From positions 1-6,963 of the forward strand of contig DATHGT010000080.1 of assembly GCA_035317605.1 (NCBI GenBank): 6,963 bases of DNA, in the 5' to 3' direction. Below are positions 1-5,803 of the stretch, in pieces. How positions within the stretch are numbered: position 1 is the stretch's first letter; each line of letters starts with the position of its first letter. Source of the DNA: DATHGT01 sp035317605 (GTDB lineage: Bacteria; Methylomirabilota; Methylomirabilia; Rokubacteriales; CSP1-6). Under the pieces are notes generated by a model, which was not told the DNA's origin, ran no database searches, and worked only from the letters and a program-made list of their open reading frames with translations. A program made the position numbers and the translations under genes.

Positions 1-165
1 CGAGGTGTCGATCGAGCGGATGCGGGCGTGGGCGTGCGGCGACCGCACCAGGTACATGTACGCCTGTCCCGGCAGGTTGACGTCCTCGACGAAGCGCCCC
101 TCCCCGCGCAACAGGCGCGGGTCTTCGAATCGCGATACCGCTTGCCCGATCCCGAACTGCCCCAT
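1..165 (-). CDS. Molybdopterin-binding large subunit, xanthine dehydrogenase/CO dehydrogenase family (N-terminal 55 residues, partial)
   Basis: The 55 residues seen start MGQFGIGQAVSRFEDPRLLR and continue through a GEGRFVEDVNLPG stretch to an RSPHAHARI motif. This is the standard N-terminus of large subunits of the xanthine dehydrogenase/aldehyde oxidase/CO dehydrogenase family. Known members bind the molybdopterin cofactor and hydroxylate aldehydes, purines, aromatic heterocycles or CO with FAD and iron-sulfur partner subunits. The catalytic part and the partner subunits lie outside the window, so the substrate cannot be named; CoxL-like is only a family resemblance. The ATG at 163-165 is preceded by a clear GGAGG (174-178) with an 8-nt spacer, which fixes the start. 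It begins 19 nt after the dioxygenase stop codon, so the two are probably co-transcribed. The gene runs off the window through position 1. Confidence 0.9.
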   Translation of the reverse strand, partial: MGQFGIGQAVSRFEDPRLLRGEGRFVEDVNLPGQAYMYLVRSPHAHARIRSIDTS

Positions 166-184
166 GGTGAGCGCCTCCGTGAAG

Positions 185-763
185 TTAGATCACGAACACG
201 AAGGCCGCGAGCTTGCCGCCGTCGGCGTCGCGGACCTTCAGCACGAGATCGCGATCGAAGATGCCGTCGCGCTGGTTCAGCGGCTCTCCGGGGAAGTAGA
301 GTTGCGTGGTGAGCACCGGCTGGCCGGGCGCCTGCACGTTGACGTGGAAGTGTCGCGTGCGTCCCGGATAGATCCCGGGCACGACGCTCTCGAGACGATA
401 GCGGCCGGCGTCGTCGGTGAACTGGTGGCCGCGCAGCCGGAAGCCCGCGTTGTCGTACTCACCGCGCGCGTCGGCCTGCCAGAAGTCGAGCAGCGCGCGC
501 GGCACCGGCTTGCAGTCCCTTCCGAGCACCGTGCCCTCCACCACGATCCGCGTCCCCGGCATTCCCGGCTCCAGCAGTGACGCGCGCTGCGGAGACTGCG
601 GCTTGAAGTACGGCCCCGGCGTCTGGGGATGCGTCACCCCGTGCTCGCCGCAGGCGGGCGTGGGCCGCGGCCCGCCGCTCTGCGCGCGCGCCTCTTCGAC
701 CATCGAGAGCACGAGCGCCGCGGACGCTCCCAGAAACTCGCGGCGGCCCAACGGATATGGCAT
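185..763 (-). CDS. Tat-exported intradiol ring-cleavage dioxygenase (protocatechuate 3,4-dioxygenase beta-like)
   Basis: This encodes 192 residues. The N-terminus has GRREFLGASAALVLS followed by an ARAQ cleavage-like site near residue 28, which fits a twin-arginine signal peptide, so the enzyme probably folds with its metal before export. The mature part shows the intradiol dioxygenase pattern: HPQTPGPYF (45-53), LLDFWQADARGEYDN (91-105), RGHQFTDDAGRY (111-122), VPGIYPGRTRHFHVNV (128-143). The expected Fe(III) ligands are Tyr103, Tyr132, His138 and His140, all present. Family members cleave catechol-type rings between the two hydroxyls; the real substrate is unknown. At 192 residues it is close to single-domain extracytoplasmic members and shorter than the catechol 1,2-dioxygenase group. 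ATG 761-763 is chosen over an in-frame upstream start at 802 because tandem GGAGG sites (771-775, 776-780) lie 7-12 nt before it and because the Tat motif then sits at the N-terminus. Two cysteines (38 and 84) could form a disulfide, which would fit the disulfide-forming gene upstream (inference). Confidence 0.92.
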   Translation of the reverse strand: MPYPLGRREFLGASAALVLSMVEEARAQSGGPRPTPACGEHGVTHPQTPGPYFKPQSPQRASLLEPGMPGTRIVVEGTVLGRDCKPVPRALLDFWQADARGEYDNAGFRLRGHQFTDDAGRYRLESVVPGIYPGRTRHFHVNVQAPGQPVLTTQLYFPGEPLNQRDGIFDRDLVLKVRDADGGKLAAFVFVI

Positions 764-764
764 C

Positions 765-780
765 GGAGGTCCTCCCCTCC
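765..780 (-). promoter_or_regulatory. Tandem Shine-Dalgarno with complementary CCTCC before the dioxygenase start
   Basis: Reading the minus strand, two consecutive GGAGG sequences (780-776 and 775-771) are followed by A and then CCTCC (769-765), one base before the ATG. The distal GGAGG can pair with CCTCC and leave the proximal GGAGG in a 6-nt loop. The ribosome site is obvious. Whether the small hairpin matters is unknown. Confidence 0.6.
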
Positions 781-808
781 TGAATCCTACTCCCGGACGC
801 ACGCGCGC

Positions 809-1660
809 TCAGCGCGCGCGGAACCCCGAGATCTCGGCGAGGCGCTCGAGGCTCAGCAGACCTTCGTGCCGGACGTCGCGCATGATCCACGTCGGGTACC
901 GGCGGACGCCGTGCTGGGAGCAGAGGTCGGGGCGCGGGTCGGCTCCGCGCGAGTCACACTCGACGTACGGAATCAGGGAAGCCGCGGACCCGAACCGGGC
1001 CTTTTGATCGACGCACACCGGTCACGTGAACGCGCCGTACATGATCATGCCCCGCGCCGTGAGGTGGCGCGCCAGCGCCTCGCGGTACGCGGGCTCGCTC
1101 GATTCGGGGTTGGCCGCGTAGATGCCCGCGCCCACCACGATGGCGCCGATCGCGGCGGCCCCGCCGAGCGCGACGAGCCGCGCCGGCCGCGCGAGAGGTC
1201 GCCGCCCGCCGAGCGCACGCCCTCGCCAGATCAGCACGGCGAGCAGGACGACGGCCACCGTGCCCGAGGCCAGGCAGTAGGCGCAGAACGCATGGATCAC
1301 CGAGGCCGAGATCCACGTGAGGTACGCGGAGAAGCCCACGGCGCCCGCGGCGATCGCGAACGCCCACGGCCAGCGCGCCGCGGTCAGCCCGGCGACCGCG
1401 AGCCCGCCGATGGCGGCGTAGGCGAGCGCGCCCCAGAACGCGGTCGGCACGCCAAGCATCATCGCGTAACGGCTCGACTGCACGGCGTCGCAGCCGCCGC
1501 CGGCGGTGCAGAACGCCGCGCTGCCGCCCATGAGCTTGGTGACGGTGAGATAGCCCGCGACGATGAACCCGGCCGCCGCCACCGCGATCACGATCCAGTC
1601 GCGGGCCAGCGATGGCGCGGGCTGCTCGCGGCGGCGACCGCGCGGGGCGTGTCGGCTCAC
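809..1660 (-). CDS. VKOR-thioredoxin fusion disulfide oxidoreductase with in-frame TGA: candidate selenoprotein (Sec213-Pro-Val-Cys216)
   Basis: Read through one internal TGA, the frame gives 283 residues. Residues 1-183 are a vitamin K epoxide reductase (VKOR) domain with predicted membrane helices near 21-40, 66-92, 97-119, 126-144 and 162-183. It has the loop cysteine pair Cys51/Cys57 (CTAGGGCDAVQSS) and the quinone-proximal CxxC Cys126-Ala-Tyr-Cys129. Residues about 184-283 are a thioredoxin-like domain: RGMIMYGAFT, then TGA at codon 213, then PVCVDQKARFG, a second cysteine pair Cys235/Cys247 (VECDSRG, PDLCSQHG) and the cis-proline motif RYPTW (254-258). Known VKOR-thioredoxin fusions have CPxC at the TGA site, so TGA replaces exactly the first catalytic cysteine. 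Known fusions pass electrons from the thioredoxin domain through VKOR to quinone, forming disulfides in exported proteins. The GTG start at 1658-1660 overlaps the upstream stop (GTGA), with GGAGGAAGAG upstream; terminal stop is TGA 809-811. Alternative: a Cys-codon-to-TGA mutation or error, giving a truncated pseudogene. Confidence 0.85.
987..1001 (-). promoter_or_regulatory. SECIS-like stem-loop just downstream of the in-frame TGA
   Basis: The mRNA sequence GGCCC-GGUUC-GGGUC starts 20 nt after the UGA. It folds into five pairs (one G-U) with the loop GGUUC, or six pairs with the loop GUU. The loop lies about 25 nt from the UGA, within the short distance known for bacterial SECIS elements, which sit inside the coding region. 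A GU in the apical loop is also the known SelB-recognised feature of the E. coli fdhF element. Short GC-rich hairpins are common by chance in such DNA, so this supports the selenoprotein reading but does not prove it. Confidence 0.55.
1022..1024 (-). other. In-frame TGA, proposed selenocysteine codon
   Basis: The minus strand reads TAC GGC GCG TTC ACG TGA CCG GTG TGC, that is Tyr-Gly-Ala-Phe-Thr-[TGA]-Pro-Val-Cys. The family has Cys at this place (the CxxC of the thioredoxin domain). UxxC in place of CxxC is an established pattern for redox selenoproteins. TGA is also a normal stop in this window (809, 1657, 5804), so this is not genome-wide recoding. Sec insertion needs selA, selB, selC and selD, which are not in the window. 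Confidence 0.72.
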
Positions 1661-2154
1661 GACGGCGGCTCTTCCTCCACGATCATGGTCCGCCGGGTGG
1701 CCTGGGAGGTCGCCACGCCCTCGCGGAGCGCGTCGTACAGCGCGCGGGGCGCGGCCACGCCGCGAATGACGAGATGCGGCGTGGACTGGTCGGTCGAGGT
1801 CACGTTGACGTCGCCCACGCCGAGCAGCCGCCCGAGGGGGGACTGGCGCAGGCGCAGATCGCGGATACGGAAGAGCTGGAGGTTGTCGATATTGCGCGAG
1901 ACGAGTCCGGTTTCGATCTCGAGCGACTCCTGGTAGAGCCGATACTCCGCGCCGAGACGCACGAGCCAGGAATACGCGATGCCGATGAGCAGCGGGATTG
2001 GTCCAGCGACCGCGATCACCAGCGGCGACAGGCCGGTGTCGAACGTCGCCCCCAGCCACCAGATCGCCACGCACACGAGGCCGAGCACGATGTACAACCC
2101 GGCAAAGCTCCGGAGCGACGGCCGGATACGCAGCAGCGGCTCGGCGGGCGGCAT
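1657..2154 (-). CDS. Small membrane protein with bacterial PH domain (bPH2/DUF304, YdbS-like)
   Basis: The 165-residue product has two predicted membrane helices (about 17-37 and 43-65, with FAGLYIVLGLVCVAIWWLGA and PLVIAVAGPIPLLIGIAYSW). A cytoplasmic bPH2 domain (about 70-150) follows. Its signature is AEYRLYQESLEIETGLVSR, then IDNLQLFRIRDLRLRQSPLG, RLLGVGDVNV, STDQSTP and a final VIRGVAAPRALYDALREGV. The family function is poorly defined; such domains are found in envelope-associated proteins, and I do not assign a specific role. Its ATG (2152-2154) follows the binding-protein stop with a 1-nt gap and no good Shine-Dalgarno, so translation is probably coupled. Its stop overlaps the GTG start of the VKOR gene by 4 nt, so the two are likely translated together and may act in the same membrane. 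Confidence 0.85.
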   Translation of the reverse strand: MPPAEPLLRIRPSLRSFAGLYIVLGLVCVAIWWLGATFDTGLSPLVIAVAGPIPLLIGIAYSWLVRLGAEYRLYQESLEIETGLVSRNIDNLQLFRIRDLRLRQSPLGRLLGVGDVNVTSTDQSTPHLVIRGVAAPRALYDALREGVATSQATRRTMIVEEEPPS

Positions 2155-2155
2155 C

Positions 2156-3688
2156 CTACTTGATCTTCACGTCCTCGTAGGACGGGAAGGGCGAGTTGTG
2201 GATCCAGGTGATGGTGTGCTCGGTGACCTTGGGGCCGATGCCCATCAGCGCGCGGAAGTCCATGATCGGGGCGAACATCACCCGATCGACGGTCAGCTGC
2301 TGGATGCGGTGCAGCATCGCCTCGCGCTTCTTCACGTCGCGCTCGCGGGCCTGCTGCTGGAACATGTCGTCGATGTCGGGATAGCCGCCGTAGGCGTAGC
2401 TGCCCTTGGAGTAGATGAACTCCTGCACGCGACTGGCCGCGTTGCCCGAGTTGCCCACGCCGGTGATGAACAGCCCGCGCAGCTTCTTCTCGCGCCACGA
2501 GGCGTAAAAGGCCGCGCGCTCCATGATCTGCATCTTCGTGCGGATGCCCACCGCGTTCAGGTAGTTCACCACGGCCTCACCCATGGTGAAGAACGGCGGA
2601 ATCGGCACCAGCGAGCCGGCGTCGAGCCCGTTCGGGTACCCCGCCTCGGCGAGCAGACGCTTGGCCAGCGTGGGATCGTAGGTCGGCGGCTCGACCTGAA
2701 GGGCGAAATCCATCACGCGCGGCACGATGACCCCGGTCGGCGGGCAGAAGCCCAGGCACGCCGCCTCGTTGATGGCCTTGCGATCCAGCGCATGGTTGAC
2801 GGCCAGCCGCAGCCGCTTGTCGTGCCAGGGCGATTTCGGATCCCACTGCTCGGCGAACTCCAGCCAGTTGATCGAGGCATGCTTGGAGGCCACGAGCTGA
2901 AACCGCGGATTGCGCTTGATCTCTTCCGCCTCCGGTCCGTCATACGCGACGCCGAGATCGGCCTCGCCGGTCTTGAGCATGGCCAGTCGGGTCGCGCCGT
3001 CGGGCACGCTCTTCATGACCCAGCGCTTGACGAAGGGCGTGTGACGCCAGTAGCCCGGGTACGCGTCGAGCACCACCTCGACGCCGGGCGCGTGGCTGAC
3101 GAACTTGTAGGGGCCGGCGCCGATCGGGTTCTTCCGATAGCCGTCCTCTCCGACCTGCTCGATGTACTTCTTCGGCACGACCAGGCCGGCCGCGGTGGCG
3201 GTGGTGCCGTAGAAGGTCATGAAGTCCGGCCACGGCTCCTTGAGGTGGAAGCGCACGGTGGCGGGATCGACGACCTCGCAGCGCAACACGCGCGCGCGGA
3301 ACTCGCTGGCCCCGGCGCCCTTGTAACGGTCGTAGCTGAACTTCACGTCGTCGGCGGTGACCGGCTCGCCGTTGTGAAACTTCACGCCCCGGCGCAGCTT
3401 GAACTCGTAGACCTTGCCGTCGGGGCTTTCCGTCCACGACTCGGCCAGGCTCGGGGCCATCTTCTGTCCGGGCAGCGGGCGGACCAGCGCGTCGTGGAGC
3501 GCATAGAGAATGCCGAACGGCGTGATCTGGGGCGGCGCGGTCGACGGATCGAACCACGTGGGGGCGATGGTCACGTGCCACGCCATCACCACCTCGCCGG
3601 CGGGGGCTTGTTGACCGATCACCGGCGCGACGGCGCCGAGGACCAGCGTCGTGGCCAGCATCCACACGAGACGCACGTTCAAGGTCAT
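2156..3688 (-). CDS. ABC transporter substrate-binding protein, family 5 (peptide/nickel/dipeptide-type)
   Basis: The 510-residue product has the normal length for SBP_bac_5. It starts with a Sec-type signal peptide (MTLNVRLVWMLATTLVLGAV, cleavage probably around residues 25-30; no lipobox cysteine). Family features are SLAESWTESPDGKVYEFKLR (80-99), GVKFHNGEPVTADDVKFSYD (101-120), NPIGAGPYKF (187-196), LRLAVNHALDRKAI (293-306) and AKRLLAEAGYPNG further on. It should capture a small organic solute outside the cytoplasm and hand it to a DppBC-type permease; family 5 binds dipeptides, oligopeptides, nickel or other solutes, so the ligand cannot be assigned. ATG 3686-3688 is used; a TTG at 3697 is possible. 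No Shine-Dalgarno stands at the usual distance from the ATG, and a 17-bp hairpin ends 11 nt before it. It lies after the amidohydrolase and 1 nt before the bPH2 gene. It is the second family 5 binding protein in the window. Confidence 0.93.
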   Translation of the reverse strand: MTLNVRLVWMLATTLVLGAVAPVIGQQAPAGEVVMAWHVTIAPTWFDPSTAPPQITPFGILYALHDALVRPLPGQKMAPSLAESWTESPDGKVYEFKLRRGVKFHNGEPVTADDVKFSYDRYKGAGASEFRARVLRCEVVDPATVRFHLKEPWPDFMTFYGTTATAAGLVVPKKYIEQVGEDGYRKNPIGAGPYKFVSHAPGVEVVLDAYPGYWRHTPFVKRWVMKSVPDGATRLAMLKTGEADLGVAYDGPEAEEIKRNPRFQLVASKHASINWLEFAEQWDPKSPWHDKRLRLAVNHALDRKAINEAACLGFCPPTGVIVPRVMDFALQVEPPTYDPTLAKRLLAEAGYPNGLDAGSLVPIPPFFTMGEAVVNYLNAVGIRTKMQIMERAAFYASWREKKLRGLFITGVGNSGNAASRVQEFIYSKGSYAYGGYPDIDDMFQQQARERDVKKREAMLHRIQQLTVDRVMFAPIMDFRALMGIGPKVTEHTITWIHNSPFPSYEDVKIK

Positions 3689-3699
3689 CGATCGCAAGT

Positions 3700-3738
3700 C
3701 CGGCCGCCGCTCCGACAGAACGTCGGAGCGGCGGCCGG
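3700..3738 (-). repeat. Perfect 17-bp inverted repeat (hairpin) between amidohydrolase and substrate-binding protein
   Basis: Arms 3700-3716 and 3722-3738 are exact reverse complements (CCGGCCGCCGCTCCGAC and its complement) around a 5-nt loop. It lies 8 nt after the amidohydrolase stop and 11 nt before the ATG of the binding-protein gene. No T-tract follows on the minus strand, so it is not a classical intrinsic terminator. Such hairpins between cistrons are known to protect the upstream mRNA or to lower expression of the next gene. A GGAG in its 3' arm would be hidden when folded, while a GAGGGG (3739-3744) lies just outside the 5' base. Confidence 0.85.
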
Positions 3739-3746
3739 CCCCTCGA

Positions 3747-4892
3747 TTACAGGTTGTAGAGGCGTGTGACGTTGTCGCAGGTGATCTTGCGACGGATACG
3801 GTCGGGGATGCCCGCGAGGTTCTTGTCGAGGGTCTTCAGCGAGTCCGGCCAGATGCAGTCCGGGTGCGGATAGTCCGCGCCCCAGATGATGTTGTCCTCG
3901 CCGATGAGCGGGATGATCGGCTCCAGATATTGATCCTGCTGGTACGTCACGTACCCCTGGCGGCGGAAGTAGTCGCTGGGGCGGAGCGTGAAGCCCAGCT
4001 CGCGCGCGCGGTCCTCGTACTCGGTGTCGAGGCGGTCGAACACGTAGGGCAGCCACGTCACGCCCGACTCGCCGAGCACGAAGTTGAAGTCGGGATACTT
4101 CTCGCAGGCCCCCGAGGCCAGGACCGAGACCAGGACTTCCATGGTGTCGAGCTGGAACAGCGACGAGCGCACCAGCCGCCACTGGGCCAGATACTCCTGC
4201 TCCATCTGGGCGTTGTCGGGCGCGCGCAGGGCCTTGAAGCCCGTCGAGTGGAACGAGATCGGGAACCGGCACTCGGCGGCGGCCTCCCACAGCGGGTACC
4301 AGCCGTGGGTGTAGAGCGGCGGGCTCATGCGCTTGAACGCGAGATCGCCGCCGCGCAGCCCCATCTTGGCGCAGCGCCGCACCTCGGCCGCGGCGGCCAC
4401 GGGATCGGTGTTGGGCACGATGCCGAGCGGGAACACCCGGTTCGGATCGGAGCGCTTGGCGAAATCGGCGGCCCAGTCGTTGTAACGCGCGTCGCACCAG
4501 GCGCGCAGATCGGGGTTGTTGATCAGGTCGTTGATCATCAGGCAGCCGTAGATGATCTCGGCGTCGATGCCGTCCTTGTCGAGGTCGGCCAGCCGCAGCT
4601 CGGGCGTGGTCGGCCGCGGGCGCGCGCCCGGCCGGCTGTCCCACGAAAAGCCGACGGCCAGCATCTCGTCGAGGTGACGGAAGACGCCCGGCACGTACTT
4701 GCGGAACGCCGGACCGACCCCGTTCCACATGCCCTGGTCCTGCCCTTCGACGAACCAGTGCAGTCCGTCCTCCAGCTCCTCGACGCGCGGGACCAGGAGC
4801 CTCCACTTGCCGGGCGCCTGCGACGACCAGAGGTCGGTCGGCAGGTAGGTGAGGTCAATGTGGTTGTCGCCGGAGATCAGTCGCTGTTTCAT
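3747..4892 (-). CDS. Metal-dependent amidohydrolase (amidohydrolase-2 / ACMSD-like family)
   Basis: The 381-residue product is of typical length for the amidohydrolase-2 family, a TIM-barrel group of hydrolases and decarboxylases including aminocarboxymuconate-semialdehyde decarboxylase. Visible landmarks are the N-terminal SGDNHIDL with Asp9 and His11 (the DxH metal motif), ISFHSTG with His215 on the following strand, the GESGVTWLPY turn (274-283, Glu275) and WGADYPHPDCIWPDS with Asp340 and His343, a characteristic catalytic-Asp region. There is no signal peptide, so it is cytoplasmic. ATG 4890-4892 is chosen because GAGG (4901-4904) is 8 nt upstream and it starts 4 nt after the permease stop; a longer frame to 4946 would overlap the permease by 50 nt. 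Its position between dppC and a binding protein suggests it processes the imported compound or a downstream metabolite (inference). The substrate is unknown. Confidence 0.92.
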   Translation of the reverse strand: MKQRLISGDNHIDLTYLPTDLWSSQAPGKWRLLVPRVEELEDGLHWFVEGQDQGMWNGVGPAFRKYVPGVFRHLDEMLAVGFSWDSRPGARPRPTTPELRLADLDKDGIDAEIIYGCLMINDLINNPDLRAWCDARYNDWAADFAKRSDPNRVFPLGIVPNTDPVAAAAEVRRCAKMGLRGGDLAFKRMSPPLYTHGWYPLWEAAAECRFPISFHSTGFKALRAPDNAQMEQEYLAQWRLVRSSLFQLDTMEVLVSVLASGACEKYPDFNFVLGESGVTWLPYVFDRLDTEYEDRARELGFTLRPSDYFRRQGYVTYQQDQYLEPIIPLIGEDNIIWGADYPHPDCIWPDSLKTLDKNLAGIPDRIRRKITCDNVTRLYNL

Positions 4893-4896
4893 GTGA

Positions 4897-5799
4897 TTAG
4901 CCTCGACGCCGGAGTTTGGGGTCCCACGCGTCACGAAGAGTATCACCGAAGAGATTGAAGCCGAACACCGCCAGGCTGATGGCCAGCCCCGGGAAGATCG
5001 CCAGCCAGGGCGCCTGCTCCATGAACGCGCGCCCGGTGCTGCTCAGCATGAGCCCCCACGACGGGATGGGCGGCTGGGTGCCGAGCCCGAGGAAGCTCAG
5101 CGACGCTTCGATCAGGATCGCGTTGCCGAGCCAGATCGACCCGATCACGAGGATCGGCGCGGTGACGTTGGGCAGAATGTGGGTCAGCACGATCTTGAGC
5201 TGCCGGCACCCCAGCGCCTGAGCGGCTTCGACGTAGCGGTTCTGCTTGGCCGAGAGCACGGAGCCGCGGACGATGCGCGAGTTGCCGGGGATGATCACGA
5301 TCGCGATGGCCAGCATCGCGTTGGTGGTGCTGGGCCTGAGCACGGAGACGATGGCCAGGGCCAGCACGAGGCCGGGGATGGACTGGATCGCGTCCATCAC
5401 GCGCTGGAGGACGATGTCGAGCCGGCCTTCCCAGTAGCCGCAGGCCAGCCCGATGATCATGCCCGCGAACGTGCCGATGCCGACGGCGAGGATCCCGACC
5501 CACAGCGAGATGCGCGCGCCGTAGATGATCCGGCTCAGCACGTCGCGCCCGATGTCGTCGGTGCCGAACGGATGCGCCCGGCTCGGCGCGGCCAGGCGGA
5601 TCTCCGGACGCGCTTCCAGCGGATCGTAGGGCGCCAGCACGTCGGCGAAGATCGCGGTCAGCACGAGCACCAGCAGCAGAAGGGCCGAGGCCATGCCCAG
5701 CGGCTTCTTGCGGATCGTGTTCCACAGCGCGCGAAGGCGGCTGACCTCGTCCGACGCGGCGACTTCGACGGGAAGGATCTCGGCGCTGATCGTGGACAT
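4897..5799 (-). CDS. ABC transporter permease, DppC/OppC type
   Basis: The 300-residue inner-membrane permease has a cytoplasmic N-terminal tail, a first helix near 36-56, the DppC-type stretch HPFGTDDIGRDVLSRIIYGA (76-95), and further helices near 99-120, 140-154, 161-171, 213-235 and 266-286. The EAA coupling loop that contacts the ATPase is at about 188-211 (RYVEAAQALGCRQLKIVLTH), followed by the usual ILPN. It should pair with the DppB-type permease encoded just before it, forming the channel for solutes delivered by family 5 binding proteins. ATG 5797-5799 follows the dppB-type stop by 4 nt without a strong Shine-Dalgarno, so translational coupling is likely. The amidohydrolase gene starts 4 nt after its stop. 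The ATPase partners are not in the window. Confidence 0.95.
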   Translation of the reverse strand: MSTISAEILPVEVAASDEVSRLRALWNTIRKKPLGMASALLLLVLVLTAIFADVLAPYDPLEARPEIRLAAPSRAHPFGTDDIGRDVLSRIIYGARISLWVGILAVGIGTFAGMIIGLACGYWEGRLDIVLQRVMDAIQSIPGLVLALAIVSVLRPSTTNAMLAIAIVIIPGNSRIVRGSVLSAKQNRYVEAAQALGCRQLKIVLTHILPNVTAPILVIGSIWLGNAILIEASLSFLGLGTQPPIPSWGLMLSSTGRAFMEQAPWLAIFPGLAISLAVFGFNLFGDTLRDAWDPKLRRRG

Positions 5800-5803
5800 C
5801 GGC

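Noticed and set aside
802..818. GCGCGCGC-TGA-GCGCGCG palindrome over the VKOR stop codon as a terminator
   Set aside because: The loop is only three bases, no T-tract follows, and the dioxygenase gene begins 45 nt later; it probably reflects GC-rich codon use.
809..1018. Separate 69-residue gene starting after the TGA
   Set aside because: It would start at a GTG inside the redox motif with no Shine-Dalgarno and would lack the first strand of the thioredoxin fold. It is better read as the continuation of the VKOR fusion.
1022..1024. TGA as a genome-wide reassigned codon (Trp or Gly)
   Set aside because: TGA ends at least three genes here, including this one at 809-811, Trp is encoded by TGG, and the family position is Cys.
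629..1936. Open frame of 435 codons on the plus strand
   Set aside because: Antisense to the VKOR and bPH2 genes, Arg/Gly/Ala-rich and without any family motif.
1661..2074. Upstream extension of the VKOR frame to 2074
   Set aside because: The added residues are out-of-frame translation of the bPH2 gene, with no family similarity. The GTG at 1660 overlapping the bPH2 stop gives a start consistent with the VKOR family.
1979..3769. Open frame of 596 codons on the plus strand
   Set aside because: It is antisense to the complete substrate-binding protein and bPH2 genes, has no recognisable domain, and has a low-complexity Arg/Gly/Ala/His-rich composition, typical of shadow frames in GC-rich DNA.
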